Counted from the stretch's first letter, positions 1-13,990 are shown. The stretch: 64,000 bases of DNA from Nannobrachium achirus (GCA_963921795.1 OY997644.1:2906254-2970253), one strand, 5' to 3'. A program made the numbers and translations. Notes: generated from the letters alone by a model not told the origin.

Positions 1-911
1 AATTACATGGAAGTCTATGGAGACGAATGGGAGTACGAAGGTATTCTTAAAAGACTGTAGAGGGTTAAAAGTGAATGTGTTAAGACCAGGTCTATCTCCA
101 CCAAAACTGTAACCGCTGCTACCCTCTCCTCCCTCACCACCTGCCTTACTGAGCTCAAAACATGGATACAAAAAAGTTTACTCAAACTTAATGGCAATAC
201 ATCTGAAATTCTCATCATCGGCCCAGATTCCCTCACCCGCTCCACCCAGAACGATACTCTCAGCATTGATGGCTCCACTGTAACTACCTCCTCTCACATC
301 CGTAACTTTGGTGTCATATTTGATTCCACCCTCTCATTCCGCCCCCACATAAACCAGATAATTAAAACTGCCTTCTTTCACCTCAAGAATATTGCCCGCC
401 TCACTGACATTCACAACTGCCAAAACACTCATCCATGCATTTGTCACATCCTGGTTTGACTACTGCAATAGCATCCTCAACGCCAAAATTCTCAACAAAC
501 TCCAATACGTTCAAAACTCCGCCGCCCGCCTTCTTACCAGAACCCACTCCAGAGACCATATCACTCCTGTCCTCCACGATCTGCACTGGCTCCCTGTCAA
601 TCAAAGAATCCACTACAAAATCCTGCTAACCACCTTCAAGGCACTCAATAACCTGGCTCCCTCCTACCTTTCTGATCTCATCGACCCCTACATCCCCACA
701 CGATCCCTCAGGTCCAGTGAAGCCAACCTCCTGGATGTCCGCACAGCCACATACCGCACCTGGGGGGACAGGGCTTTCTCTGTCTCTGCCCCCACTCTTT
801 GGAACGCTCTCCCCAACCACCTCAGAAGCGCTCCCTCCCTCCCCTCATTCAAAGCCTCACTCAAAACTCACCTCTTCAGGATTGCATATCCCAGCTGAGG
901 TCTGGCAAATT
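1..911 (+). pseudogene. L2-type non-LTR retrotransposon, 3' part of the reverse-transcriptase ORF (broken)
   Basis: Two reading frames together cover the C-terminal part of an L2/Jockey-type LINE polyprotein. From about 140 to 415 one + frame reads TELKTWIQKSLLKLN and later FGVIFDSTLSF, the region just after the RT palm. From about 415 to 898 another frame continues with SWFDYCNSILN, LQYVQNSAARLLTR, WLPVNQRIHYKILL, TLWNALPNHLR and ends FKASLKTHLFRIAYPS then a stop. The frame change near 415 lies where a short stretch of the family protein is missing, so this copy is inactive. The 5' end is cut by the window. The same family tail recurs at 34604-34772. The 3' UTR resumes after 1574, interrupted by the inverted-repeat element at 912-1574. 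Confidence 0.85.
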
Positions 912-1574
912 CTAGGATTAAAAGGAAGGATATAATACGGGGGCGTGTCCCAGCATGGTACCGGGGTATTGCACATGTGCAGTCAATCTGGCCTGCACCT
1001 ACACTTTGGCTCAGTAGATGGCGGCGTGTAAACATTAAATGGTAGTGTTAGTTTTGTATCACTTTAATTGCCCGCTGGGGACTTGGCCTTCATTTGCTCA
1101 TAATTATGTTCTTATGCCACAAAACAAGTAGGCATATTTGGTGCTCTAATAGGCACCACTATGTGTTGCATATTCCTGAATTAGCCCAAAGTTATAATTT
1201 ATTATTTTATATGCAGTGTGATTGTTAAAAAAAAAAAAAAACAGTAGAGACAAACAAACACAATAAATACTAAGCCTAATAACTTGTGGGTGTTTGTGTC
1301 ACTTTCACTGTTCCTTATTTACTATGTCAATTAGTCTGTGTTGTGGATGAGAATTACAAACCTGCAGCTGTTTAGGTGAGTGGAGAGAGAACCAGGAGAA
1401 AACCAAAGAAACAAGCACACACCTCGCTCTACTGAGAACGGATCATGATCTTTTTTATCTAGCGCCTCTGCTGGAACACTCCACCATGGCAGCTCCAGTT
1501 ACACTGCGCATGTGCAATACCCCGGTACCACACTGGGACACGCCCCTGTATTATATCCTTCCTTTTAATCCTAG
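912..1574. mobile_element. 663-bp non-autonomous element with ~70-bp terminal inverted repeats
   Basis: The left end (912-985) and right end (1502-1574) are near-perfect reverse complements, both beginning CTAGGATTAAAAGGAAGGAT and running through a GGGGCGTGTCCCAG block and a GGTACCGGGGTATTGCACATG block. The interior has no coding capacity. It sits in the 3' UTR of the L2 copy, so it is the younger insertion. No clear target duplication could be defined, so the superfamily is left open. Confidence 0.75.
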
Positions 1575-1599
1575 GGCAAAGTATGCCTCCCTAGTCCTT

Positions 1600-2690
1600 G
1601 ACCTACTTTTAACTCATTATTAGTGGCCAGCCACACAGTGGCAAAGGCCACTCATTGATATTGTACTTCATCATCATCATTACTATTCTTCCGCCACTTT
1701 TTCTCTAGTGGCTTGACCGTGCAGTCGCTATTTACGAAACTCTGCAGTATGGCAGAGGACTATGCCAAACGGCTAAAACACGAAGCTCGCAACAATCGGC
1801 CAAAGGGTGGCGCGGTAGGAAGCCTTGCAAACTTGCAAACTTTGAACAGGTATAGCTCATGCTCTGTTTGAGGTACAGCCATGAAACCTGTATACACTTA
1901 TGCGTCTCCTCATGCCGAACTACTTTTACACTCTGACTTTTGACCTCTGATCTTTAGTTCTCCCACCATTTTGAATTATATGAAAAACAGTAAAAATCTA
2001 TCTCCTCCTGGGATTTTCGCGTCACGTGCACATAACTTTGGACCAATACGGTCAAACTGTCGGTCGGATTTATTTTAAAGTGAAACATTATGTTTTTAAT
2101 AATTCACTGAATATTGCAGTTTTATGCAAATTATTCTTCTGCCTCTAAATCATACATGCAAAGTGACAAGTTCATGGCATTTGGCAAAGATGTAGAGGGT
2201 TAGTCCAAATATCACTGAAACCAATCTTATTCCAATTGGCCAAAGGGGGCGCTATACAAAGCGTTTGAAAACTCAAACTTTAAACGGGCATAAGTCATGC
2301 CTCGTTTCGTTTAAAGACATGCAAGTTGCTTACACACGTGCCTTGACTCAAGCGGAAGACATCTGTGTCTTTGTTAAGTAAGCTCCGCCCTTAGATTTTC
2401 CGCCATTTTGAGCAGTTTTTAAAATGCTTAAACCCGCTTAAACAACTTTTATTGTGGAATCTTCGCGTCACGTGCACAGAACCTTTTTTACATGAACTTT
2501 GGATCAATATCTAAAGATCTGTCGGATCTGATTTTTTTAATAATTCAATGAATATTGCAGTTTTAATGCAAATTATTCTTCTGCCTCTAAAACATACATG
2601 CAAAGTCATATTTTCATGATGAAATACTGTCTGAAATAAGTCCAAATATCACTGAAACCAAAATAATCATATTTGAACTGGGGACCCCCC
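1600..2690. repeat. Dispersed repeat, copy A
   Basis: This block is highly similar to 12541-13700. Shared landmarks include ATCGGCCAAA followed by GGTGGCGC, CTCATGCCGAAC, TCTCCTCCTGGGATTTTCGC, TTTGTTAAGTAAGCTCCGCC and ATATCACTGAAACCAA, in the same order and orientation. No open reading frame is conserved between the copies. Internal sub-blocks repeat within each copy (for example TTTTCGCGTCACGTGCA twice). Confidence 0.7.
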
Positions 2691-2745
2691 ACCCTGACGT
2701 GAGTAGGGGTTTCCCATGCTCTGGGGCCTTAAGCTAGATGCAGAA

Positions 2746-2911
2746 TAGAGGTGGGACGTTCGCAAACGAATCGAATCTTTTGAACGGCTCTTTGAAGTGA
2801 ATGATGGGATCCGGTTCGCGCAGTAGAAAGCCGTTCATTTGGGGGGGACACCCCCTCCCCCCAATTCAACATCTCCTTGCTACTCCACTGAGCATTGACT
2901 GAGTACAGTGA

Positions 2912-2973
<62 letters not shown>

Positions 2974-3272
2974 AAGTGGAGGAGCGAGTTCATTGTTGCC
3001 TGCTTGTTTTTTTTAGGTGTTTTATGAATAACAAAAGTCAAGGTAGCTTAATTTACACACACATTTTATGAAAAAGGGTAAATACCAAATTGTGATCTCA
3101 ACTGTCAGCAGAGGAATGTGGTGCCACCTTGTGGATTCATGTTTAAACAAATTCTTCTTAAAAAAGTACAAATATACAAGGAGCCAAATGAGCCAGTCTT
3201 TTGAACGGCTCTTTTTAGTGAGCCAGATCCATGGCATTGGTTCACTTCAAAGAGCCATAAATCCCACCTCTA
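2746..3272. mobile_element. hAT-type non-autonomous element (TSD atgcagaa)
   Basis: The termini are inverted (TAGAGGTGGGA at the left, TCCCACCTCTA at the right) and are followed inward by GGCTCTTTGAAGTGAA on both arms. The exact 8-bp direct repeat atgcagaa flanks the element at 2738-2745 and 3273-3280. Eight-base duplications are the hallmark of the hAT superfamily. The interior carries a (GA)n microsatellite at about 2913-2971 and no transposase ORF. Confidence 0.85.
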
Positions 3273-3280
3273 ATGCAGAA

Positions 3281-3913
3281 TAGACCCAAAGTTAGAGTGT
3301 CACGGGGCAGCCAATGCCCTATACACACACATACAATGATTTAGGACAATGGACACACCTATGTAACCCTGGGTTCAGTTGGAATATATTTTTATATTAT
3401 TTTTCAAATAGAATGTTTTCTTATTTTTCACATGCAATGTTTTGCTCCCGGTCCACAAGTCACAATCACCCACAGCTGCCCAGCAATTGGCAATCAAACC
3501 ACACCCAGTATAAAGCAAGTCAGTCTGCAGTTGCTCAGTGTGGTGCACAACACTGGAGGTGCTGCAGGTATGTACTCTCTATATTATTTTCAACAACTAT
3601 TCCAATTTCTGACAGTTTAATTAATTCATTATTTATACTTACCCATACAACAATTTGGCTTTTAGATACCATACCTTACCATACCTACCTGATCCACTCA
3701 CTACACTGGCTGTGTGAATGAGGAACAATGAGACTTGGTGAGTGACCATGTGCTCTGTAATGTTTGTTATGTTTGTTTTTTTGGGATTTGAATGTAAAAA
3801 TATTTTGGAATTTAATGCTTGTAAGTAAGCTGCTAAGTTGATTATTGAATTGATGTATTTTGAGTTTAAAGACAGCTTGTAGATCAGCAGATTAGCAGAA
3901 TATTTTGTTTTAA
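3281..3913. other. No gene recognised; half palindromic cassette
   Basis: No supported coding sequence is visible. Short open frames here lack any recognisable motif. At 3871-3898 the sequence CAGCTTGTAGATCAGCAGATT resembles the right arm of the GATCTACAAGC hairpin cassette found repeatedly further on. A related stretch with GTAGATCGGCAGATTAA lies directly beyond the piggyBac-type element at 5101-5121. Confidence 0.4.
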
Positions 3914-5096
3914 CCCTCTAAGGCCCACGGTTGTAATATTACAACGTTTGTATTTTATCCAAAAAAAGGTTTAAATCATTTTATTTTAGCTCCCCCTACC
4001 ACCTAAACACCACCATTGGATTCTATTGTTTAGTATTACAATGCCATTGGCCACAATATTTGCATATAAATACCCCCCACAGGGGCTGACATTCACACCC
4101 GCCACACCCGCTGAAATTCCAGAGTTTTGACGAACAACATCTCACTTTTTCATGGAAGCTATACCTCACAAAAACATAAGTAAAATGCCTGTACTATTTT
4201 TTTTGGTGATCATTAGAATGTCTAGAACATGTACATATGTTATTATTGTGAAAAATATCCCCCATATGTAAATTAGAGCATGATTTATGATTTTTGATTC
4301 ATGGCTATAAAATCTTACAAAAACATTTTTTTGAAAAAAACATTACATTTTCCTCTTAACCCATACAGGGCCAGATTTCCAAAATATGAATATGAATGTG
4401 TGCTTATAACGCCAGGAAATAGCTATTTTGTATCCCCCCAGACCACCTTAACCAGACCACCTTAACGAATGCACGTTCAGCATACCATACCACCAGATGA
4501 CCACTAGAGACCACCATACACCATACACTGACATGGTCCCATGTTAAGCCTGTTTAAATCCACATAACAGGATGAGACGCTGACTTGGTCCTCATTGACT
4601 TAACATGGACGGGCCGCCGGTCACCATTTCAGCTCAATACTGTTCAATTCGTGCTTGATCGTCTCAAACCACCATTGGTATGGGCATCGGGACGTATATA
4701 GATGCCACACAGAAAGTTTCAGAATCAAAATCCGACCTAGTGAAGCTACGTGAGGGTCGGATGGTTGCATTGAGGCTAACGCTAGCAGAGGCCTGTTGTC
4801 AACAGGAAGCCCTGGTTTAAAGGTGACGTCATAATCGTATCCTTTTTTTTCACGGTTTACGTGTGGACATTAGCTGAGGTAAGCTAACCATTTCGCTCCG
4901 TCTATAAACACATATTAAAAGCTTAAACAATGCTTTTATATAAAAGTCGCTCCGAGTCGCTCGGCACCAAACGCCATAGTGAACTAGTCGCTCGTAAAGT
5001 CGCCCGGCGCTAACTGAGTTAATAGGACTCCTACAACACCATCTGATTTTTTTCAATTTTTTATTTCAAGTATTTCTTAATGCGGGCCTTAGAGGG
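3914..5096. mobile_element. piggyBac-type non-autonomous element (TTAA target)
   Basis: The ends are inverted (CCCTCTAAGGCCCAC at the left, GCGGGCCTTAGAGGG at the right) and are flanked exactly by TTAA at 3910-3913 and 5097-5100, the target duplication of the piggyBac superfamily, whose termini start CCCT or CCC. No transposase ORF is present in the 1183 bp, so it would depend on an element elsewhere. The sequences immediately outside, about 3871-3909 and 5101-5140, resemble each other, so the insertion may have split a short tandem repeat. Confidence 0.8.
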
Positions 5097-5100
5097 TTAA

Positions 5101-6958
5101 GCTGGTAGATCGGCAGATTAACTGAATTTGTTATTTTGTATTAATTTGGCCTTTTTCTCTGTATCCAGTCCAGGTTTTTTGGCTAGGAACTGAACTGAAT
5201 GATGGCAAGCCAGCCCTGTACGATCGCTGTATGATTGTGATCCCAGTCCTGTTTGACCTATGGTCATGGCCATGGGTAGGAAACTCAGCAGCAGCAACTC
5301 ATACAAAAACATTCCCCCCAGTTCTCTCAATCCCAATCTCCACTTTGCCCTATGAACATTGAACACTCTGACTGACTTGACTACCAAGAATCAAATGTGA
5401 ATATCAACTGTATGCATTCATGCTTTATTTTCCTTTTGCTTTTTCAATACAATCCCTCGCAATACAGTTTGGTCTCTTGAGTTTTATTTAATGTCATCAA
5501 TGTAATTCCTCCAACCAACACCTTCTGCAACAACGGGTGTAGCATATGCTTTGTAGAAGAAAAGTATAAATTGCTAGTGGACCAAACTACAAGCCAATGC
5601 ATTTTAATGTTTATGCCTGCCAGTTTATTGAATGATTGGGGTGGTGGTAATGGGTGTGGCCACTTCTCCTTGGTCTCTCCTGGACTGCTGTGGGCTGTTC
5701 CTCGAGTAATAGGAACATGCCAAGTGCTATGAAGGAGAGGGTTTCAAAGGGTTTCAAGGATTTCAGAGTCATTTGTTTATTTAAATTGTTAATGAGTTTC
5801 CACACAAATTATATTTGTTTAATAGTAACACATCTTTTTTTGTGTTATATATGTGTTTAGTTGTAAAATTGAAAACAATTTAATAATTTAATAATGGTAA
5901 CGCATCTTTAGTGTATAGGTAAATTTTAGGCAATCAATGGGTTATTTTGGAAGTATTTAAAGGAAGTGTTGTTGCTAATTGGGGCTGTGTCCTGTGGTAC
6001 AGTTGTTCCAGGGACCCCAATAAGTAAATAGGCCTATTTGCGTTAAAATATTCACTCTGAATTTGGGTCTTGTCTTAAGCTAGATGCCGAATATATGCAC
6101 GAAGCTCGGATCCGGTGACAAATGAAAGGTCGCCACCATGATACTTGGAATGTAGGAGTTGAGGCATTACATTTATTTTGACTCTGTTCCACAGATTAAT
6201 ATTGTAAAAGTGCAAGGCGTTGTGAGCTTTTGCACTATGCCCTGTTGAGTCAAATCTCAGGAAAGGAGTTTCCCATATGTTCAACACCAATTCTGAAAGC
6301 TACATTTCCTTGCATTTTTCAACACTGCTCCTACAGATTTTGGCCTAAAATCACGCAAATTGGATGGCAAATCACAACCTCCGCCCTGTTTTCTCACAGG
6401 CCCCTCTTCTAGCGCCACCATCAGGCTGATTTTTACAAAACACATTTTTCAACACTGCTCCTACAGATTTTGCCCTAAAAACACGCAAAGCGGTACACAG
6501 TATCTCTAAAGTCATGTCATCAACATGGTTTTCCCATATTCCCTCCTGATTGGCAATGATTGCCTTCTAAAGTTTGTGTATGCGACCTGACGGTCGCTTA
6601 TCTCCCGAATAGGGAGTCTTACTGGTAATATGCCACACGTACGCACACGCACGCACGCACGCACGCACGCACGTGTGTGTTGTGTGTATGCGTGCATACA
6701 ATTTGGAAACCGTTACACACACACAGTCGCACACACCCCTGTTCCCCCGTATCTTGATTTACCTACATTTTATTGTATTATCGAAGCAATTACAACAAAA
6801 GACATTGGTGATACTTGCTAAGCACTGTCAGGTTTACATAAAATAGGTGGTACTCTCACTATCTCAGGTATTTTTCCTCCTGTAAATGTAATTTGCACAA
6901 GATATTTTAGAGGTTATTTTACAGGTTCCAGTCAGTCTTTAAAGCCGATGGTCACCGG
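5101..6958. other. No gene; dispersed repeat blocks and microsatellite
   Basis: No coding sequence is supported. Block 6488-6632 (GCGGTACACAGTATCTCTAA through GGGAGTCTTACTGG) recurs at 11819-11972 with small indels that do not keep a frame. Two copies of a CACATTTTTCAACACTGCTC block lie at about 6302 and 6443. A (GCAC)n/(GT)n microsatellite occupies about 6640-6690. The text around 6075 (CTTAAGCTAGATGC) repeats the flank of the hAT element at 2746. Confidence 0.5.
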
Positions 6959-8053
6959 TAGGGGTGGCTCGGTATCAACATTTTGTTATCGCGGTTACCG
7001 TCCTCCCATTTACCGCCGGTATTGCGGTAATTACCACACCCCCGTATCTATTAATTAAGGTTCGGCGATAAGACAAAATATTCCTATCATCTGCCCAAAA
7101 TTCGTCTCTCCACGGTCCTATAAGCCTGACTGCTCGAGTTCCCCGTACAGCACAGTGGGTCTGGCTTTTGAAAGTAGCAGATCTACAACCTCACAACGCG
7201 TCACGTTCGCAACGCGTTCTGAGCTTGTAGATCTTTGCAGTGTCGGGTTACTATAGTAACGTAGGCTACAGAGGCGTCAATTGGGTATGGCAAGCTATGG
7301 CACCTGCCATACCTAGGCTACAGGGGGAAATAATAAAATGTACTTTCATCGTGCCTGTTGCTAAGGTATGGCAACATGACTGGTGTCTGTCATGTTGCCA
7401 TACCTTAGCTTTTTCTGAACTGACGCCACTGGTAGGCTACTGGGGCTTCAGACATTGCACGCTGTTTGTGAACAAACCAGATGAGACGGGTATAGTGATT
7501 GTGTACGGTCTGTGATTATGCAAACTCACGTCTCAAATCGCATTGATTGAGTGGTGATATAAACATAGTAAACAGGTTTTAGTTACCAGACTTGACAGAA
7601 AAGGTTGTAGTCGAACAACGACGGGCACACGCGCTACTGTAAAAGTAGGCTACTCACGTCTAGCGCTGGTTTCATTTTCGGTTTTAGTCCGTATGAATAA
7701 AAAAGAAACGGCCACGAGGTATGTATAAACATACTTGTGTGAGTTGTGTCGTGTGGATTATGGAGAAAGTTTAACGCAGTGCTGAGGCTACGAGGCTAGT
7801 GCACTGCTCCAGTGTCTCACTCTCTGTCGTCGGAGACTGTGACGGGCCAAGCTTCCAATTGTTCCAAACATGTGGTGCGCGGCCCAGAGCAGAGCGGCAT
7901 GAAGCACATGCGGTCCTCGCTTCTCCCCCGTTTTAAAACTCGCTCGTTCTCAATAAAAATAGCCTATTTTTTGTCTTTTTTGACCGCGGTAAGGACCCTG
8001 ACACCGCGGTATACCGCGATACGGCGGTACGGCGGTTACCGAACCCAGCCCTA
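6959..8053. mobile_element. hAT-type non-autonomous element (TSD gtcaccgg)
   Basis: The termini TAGGGGTGGCTCGGTA and the reverse complement of TACCGAACCCAGCCCTA are inverted, and the exact 8-bp repeat gtcaccgg flanks at 6951-6958 and 8054-8061. Both arms are rich in ACCGCGGTAT-type motifs. The interior holds a cassette hairpin (7177-7238) and a second, unrelated perfect inverted repeat at 7361-7411 (GCTAAGGTATGGCAACATGAC and its complement). No transposase is encoded. Confidence 0.85.
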
Positions 8054-8089
8054 GTCACCGGTTCAAGTCAGACTATTTAAATTGTATAT

Positions 8090-8228
8090 TATAGTGCTCG
8101 GAGGAGCAGTGCTTCTAGTTTTTTCTTCGATTTCTTTTCTCACTTTTCCCTTGCTTTCCCTTGATGCTTTTTTTGCTTTCTTGTTTTTTATGGCTTGGAC
8201 ACTTTATCGCTGCTTGCAGATATATTTT
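8090..8228 (-). repeat. GCTGCAAGCAGCGATAAAG repeat fragment (reverse)
   Basis: Read on the - strand this contains CTGCAAGCAGCGATAAAGTG, AAAGCATCAAGGGAAAGC and CTAGAAGCACTGCTCC, matching the starts of the family copies at 13806, 25188 and 52893. It is a 5'-end fragment abutting the tandem array that starts near 8229. Confidence 0.65.
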
Positions 8229-8748
8229 TAATTAATTCAGTCCATGATTAAACATGTGCAGCCCTCGGTGTGAATGGAGAGGTTTAATTCTTTAAATTCC
8301 CGTGGCTTTGGTTCCCATGGCCACTATCATCTTTCCTTCTTGTGCAAACACCTTTACCACGTGTCGAGATTCCTAGGGTTTTTTGGCTCATCCACAATAG
8401 TTCATCTGTCTAGACTGTCTTGTGTCTAGATGATGAAAACGCATAACTTCCTTATTAAAGGTAGATTATTATGTTTCTTTCCTCATTGCATTCATTGTCT
8501 TAAAGGTTATTGTTAATCATGTTGTTGTTGCATGTTAGGCTACATATTCCTGATGAGTCACACTGTACCTTCCATGGTTGCCTCCATCCCCCTCCTGCTG
8601 GACAAACAGGTGAGCATCATCCTGCCTTCACAGCGTCAATAAAACCGCCCCAGTACATCTATTCCTAGACCCACACCATCAGTATCGGCTCCCTTTGCAC
8701 ACCCAGTTCAAGTGCCCTCTCAAATGTGACACTGAACGAAACAAAGGA

Positions 8749-9171
8749 TGCTGGGAGTGTGGGTGTACTCGCCACATTCGACATGATTGTCCTTATTTAC
8801 AGGGAAACTAGAGGGGGCTACAAAACTGGCCAATGCCCGCCCCCAATTCTGTGTCAAGTGTGGCCCCTGCTAGTCCAAAGGGTGGTTCTGGATATCTGAA
8901 AGCTACAATAGGTGGGTCGGACCGCTATGTATTGGTCGATACTGGAGCCTCGCACTCCATTATTCCTAAGCAACTGTGGCTTTCTGTTAGGAAGGGTGGG
9001 GGTGATCTAGTCAATTATAGTGGGCTGAGTGTGTCAGTGTGTTCAGCAATACTCATCACAGTATCAATACCACAGTGTGGAAGTAGTTACTTTATAAAAC
9101 TACGGAAGTATTGGCCTCAAAATATACTTGTAAAAGTGCCAATAGTAAAAGTACTCAGAGGTCAGAGTTAA
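8749..9171 (+). pseudogene. Retroelement gag-pro remnant (zinc knuckle + aspartic protease), copy 1
   Basis: At 8749-8790 one frame reads CWECGCTRHIRHDC, a CX2CX4HX4C zinc knuckle as in Gag nucleocapsid proteins; it ends at a TAG soon after. From 8833 a second frame reads 112 residues with GGSDRYVLVDTGASHSIIPK. DTGA preceded by hydrophobic residues is the active-site motif of retropepsin-type proteases. The order knuckle then protease fits a Ty3/gypsy-like gag-pol. No reverse transcriptase follows; the frame dies before the (GT)n tract. It is a fragment, not an active gene, although a domesticated protease cannot be excluded. Confidence 0.7.
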
Positions 9172-9306
9172 ATTTGGGGCAAAGTTGAATATTATTACTG
9201 AAATGTTATAATTATCATTGTATTTCTTCTCCAGATGTTATTATCAAAAAGAGAATACATACAATACACACATACTGTATACATATGGTACTGTAACTCT
9301 CTAACT

Positions 9307-9522
<216 letters not shown>

Positions 9523-10183
9523 GGAGAATGCAATGGTCAGAGTTTGAACAATGACTGTCAATCTTTGACCCCTGAACATTCTGACCCCTGAAGTGTGTTA
9601 TTTATTTGTGGAACTAATTAAAGATGTTTAATTTAATTAATTCAGTCCATGTTTAAACGTGTGCAGCCCTTGGTGTGAATGGAGAGGTTTAATTCTTTAA
9701 ATTCCCGTGGCTTTGGTTCCCATGGCCACTATCATCTTTCCTTCTTGTGCAAACACGTTTACCACGTGTCGAGATTCCTAGGGTTTTTTGGCTCATCCAC
9801 AATAGTTCATCTGTCTAGACTGTCTTGTGTCTAGATGATGAAAACGCATAACTTCCTTATTAAAGGTAGATTATTATGTTTCTTTCCTCATTGCATTCAT
9901 TGTCTTAGAGGTTATTGTTAATCATGTTGTTGTTGCATGTTAGGCTACATATTCCTGATGAGTCACACTGTACCTTCCATGGTTGCCTCCACACCCCCCC
10001 CCCCCCCCCCCCCCTCCCTCCCTCCTGCTGGACAAACAGGTCAGCATCATCCTGCCTTCACAGCGTCAATAAAACCGCCCCAGTACATCTATTCCTAGAC
10101 CCACACCATCAGTATCGGCTCCCTTTGCACACCCAGTTCAAGTGCCCTCTCCATTTAAATGTGACACTGAACGAAACAAAGGA

Positions 10184-10614
10184 TGCTGGGAGTGTGGGTG
10201 TACTGCCACATTCGACATGATTGTCCTTATTTACAGGGAAACTAGAGGGGGCTACAAAACTGGCCAATGCCCGCCCCCAATTCTGTGTCAAGTGTGGCCC
10301 CTGCTACTCCAAAGGGTGGTTCTGGATATCTGAAAGCTACAATAGGTGGGTCGGACCGCTATGTATTGGTCGATACTGGAGCCTCGCACTCCATTATTCC
10401 TAAGCAACTGTGGCTTTCTGTTAGGAAGGGTGGGGGTGATCTAGTCAATTATAGTGGGCTGAGTGTGTCAGTGTGTTCAGCAATACTCATCACAGTATCA
10501 ATACCACAGTGTGGAAGTAGTTACTTTATAAAACTACGGAAGTATTGGCCTCAAAATATACTCGCCAATAGTAAAAGTACTCAGAGTTCAGAGTTAAATT
10601 TGGGGCAAAGTTGA
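10184..10614 (+). pseudogene. Retroelement gag-pro remnant, copy 2
   Basis: This is the duplicate of the remnant at 8749. The protease frame from 10267 keeps YVLVDTGASHSIIPKQLW. The zinc-knuckle stretch at 10184 has lost one base relative to copy 1 (ACTGCC instead of ACTCGCC), which destroys the CCHC spacing. The protease frame is intact for 115 residues, with a changed C-terminus from a small indel. Confidence 0.7.
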
Positions 10615-11312
10615 ATATTATTACTGAAATGTTATAATTATCATTGTATTTCTTCTCCAGATGTTATTATCAAAAAGAGAATACATACAGTACACACATA
10701 CTGTATACATATGGTACTGTAACTCTCTAACTCTCTCTCTCTCTCCCTCTGCGTGCGTGCGTGCGTGCGTGCGTGCGTGTGTGTGTGTGTGTGTGTACTT
10801 GGAGAATGCAATGGTCAGAGTTTGAACAATGACCGTCAAGCTTTGACCCCTGAACATTCTGACCCCTGAAGTGTGTTATTTATTTGTGGAACTAATTAAA
10901 GATGTTTAATTTAATTAATTCAGTCCATGATTAAACGTGTGCAGCCCAAGGTGTGAATGGAGAGGTTTAATTCTTTAAATTCCCGTGGCTTTGGTTCCCA
11001 TGGCCACTATCATCTTTCCTTCTTGTGCAAACACCTTTACCACGTGTCGAGATTCCTAGGGTTTTTTGGCTCATCCACAATAGTTCATCTGTCTAGAGTC
11101 TAGACTGTCTTGTGTCAAGATGATGAAAACGCATAACTTCCTTATTAAAGGTAGATTATTATGTTTCTTTCCTCATCGCTTTCATTGTCTTAAAGGTTAT
11201 TGTTAATCATGTTGTTGTTGCAGGTTAGGCTACAGATTCCTGATCAGTCACACTGTACCTTCCATGGTTGCCTCCATGTTCCCCCCCTTCTGGACAAACA
11301 GGGCAGCATCAT

Positions 11313-12506
<1,194 letters not shown>

Positions 12507-12540
12507 CATACAGTTTGGGTTCTTAGCCTGCTTGTTTTAG

Positions 12541-13800
12541 TGGTTATTGTGGGCTCGCCAGTACCTGGCGAGCACACTTTAGATATTGTCATTATTTATT
12601 TATTTATTTATCTAGTAAGTAGACGGGAACTTCGGTTCCTTTCTACTCCTACATACTTAGTGAGAAAATGAAAATAAAAACATCAATGTGTTCAGCTTAC
12701 AGTGGCGACGTGTGCTATTACTTTTTACAGCAATCGGCCAAATGGTGGCGCTGTAGGAAGCCTTCGAAAGTGCGAACTTTGAACAGGTATAGCTCATGCT
12801 GTGTTATACATACAGCCATGAAACCTGTATACACGTATGCGTCTCCTCATGCCGAACAACTTTTACCCTCTAACTTTTGACCTCTGACCTTTAGGTCTCC
12901 CACAATTCGGAATTATATGAAAAACAGTAAAAATCTATCTCCTCCTGGGATTTTCGCGTCAAGTGCACGAAACTTTTTTCACATGAACTTTGGACCAATA
13001 CGGTCAGATTGATCAACCAGATTTTTTTTAAAGTGAAATATAATTTTTTAATAATTTAATCAATATTGCGGTTTTATTCAAATTATTCTTTGGCCTCTAA
13101 ATCATACATGCAAAGTTACACGTTCATGGCATTTGGCAAAGATGTGGAGGGTTAGTCAAAGTATCACTGAAACCAATTTTATTCCAATCGGCCAAAGGGG
13201 GGCGCTATACGAAGCGTTTGAAAATTCAAACTTTAAACGGGCATAAGTCATGCCTCGTTTCGTTTGAAGACATGCAACTTGCCTACACGCGTGCTTTGAC
13301 TCGAGCGGAAGACATCTGTGTCTTTGTTAAGTAAGCTCCGCCCTTCGATTTTCCGCCACTTTGAGCAGTTTGTAAAACGCGTAAACCCGCTTTTATTCTG
13401 GAATTTTCGCGTCACGTGCACAAAACATTTTTTTACATGAACTTTGGACCGATATCTAAAGATCTGTCAGATCGGATTTCTTTAACATTGAAACATGCTT
13501 TTTTAAATAATTCAAACAATATTGCATTTTTATGCAAATTATTCTTCTGCCTCTAAAACATACAAGCAAAGTCACATTTTCATGACAAAATAGTGTAGAG
13601 GGTTAGTTCAAATATCACTGAAACCAATCCCCCAAATGGCCAAAGGGGGGCGCTATATAATTTTGAGCAGTTTGTAAAACGCTTAAACCCGTTTTTATTC
13701 TAGGATTTTTTTAGCAATTTGCATGAAACATTCTACACGCAATCTAAGGACCTTTATCTAACATGCCTATGAAGTGCACACAAAAAAATTATAAAATAAT
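12541..13800. repeat. Dispersed repeat, copy B
   Basis: Collinear with 1600-2690 (same landmarks and orientation) and a little longer. The start carries a small palindrome, GCTCGCCAGTACCTGGCGAGC, at about 12553-12573 and a (TTTA)n run. No coding capacity is shared between the copies. Confidence 0.7.
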
Positions 13801-13805
13801 AATAA

Positions 13806-13990
13806 TAAATATAGCTGCAAGCAGCGATAAAGTGTCCAAAGCCAAAAACACCTCAAATCATGAACACAGCCTGGGATGTGCGTGAAATCTTGCAAGCACA
13901 TTCCCAATAGGTCAAGGAACAGATACCAACCTTCTCACATTGGCCTGTTATAGCGCCACCAGCGGGTCAACTTTTGCACAACACATTTTT
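13806..13990 (+). repeat. GCTGCAAGCAGCGATAAAG repeat fragment
   Basis: Begins AATATAGCTGCAAGCAGCGA and contains GGCCTGTTATAGCGCCACCA, the two signatures of a dispersed family with other copies at 8090 (reverse), 25188, 42030 and 52893. It follows repeat copy B directly. Classification to a transposon superfamily is not possible from this fragment. Confidence 0.6.
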
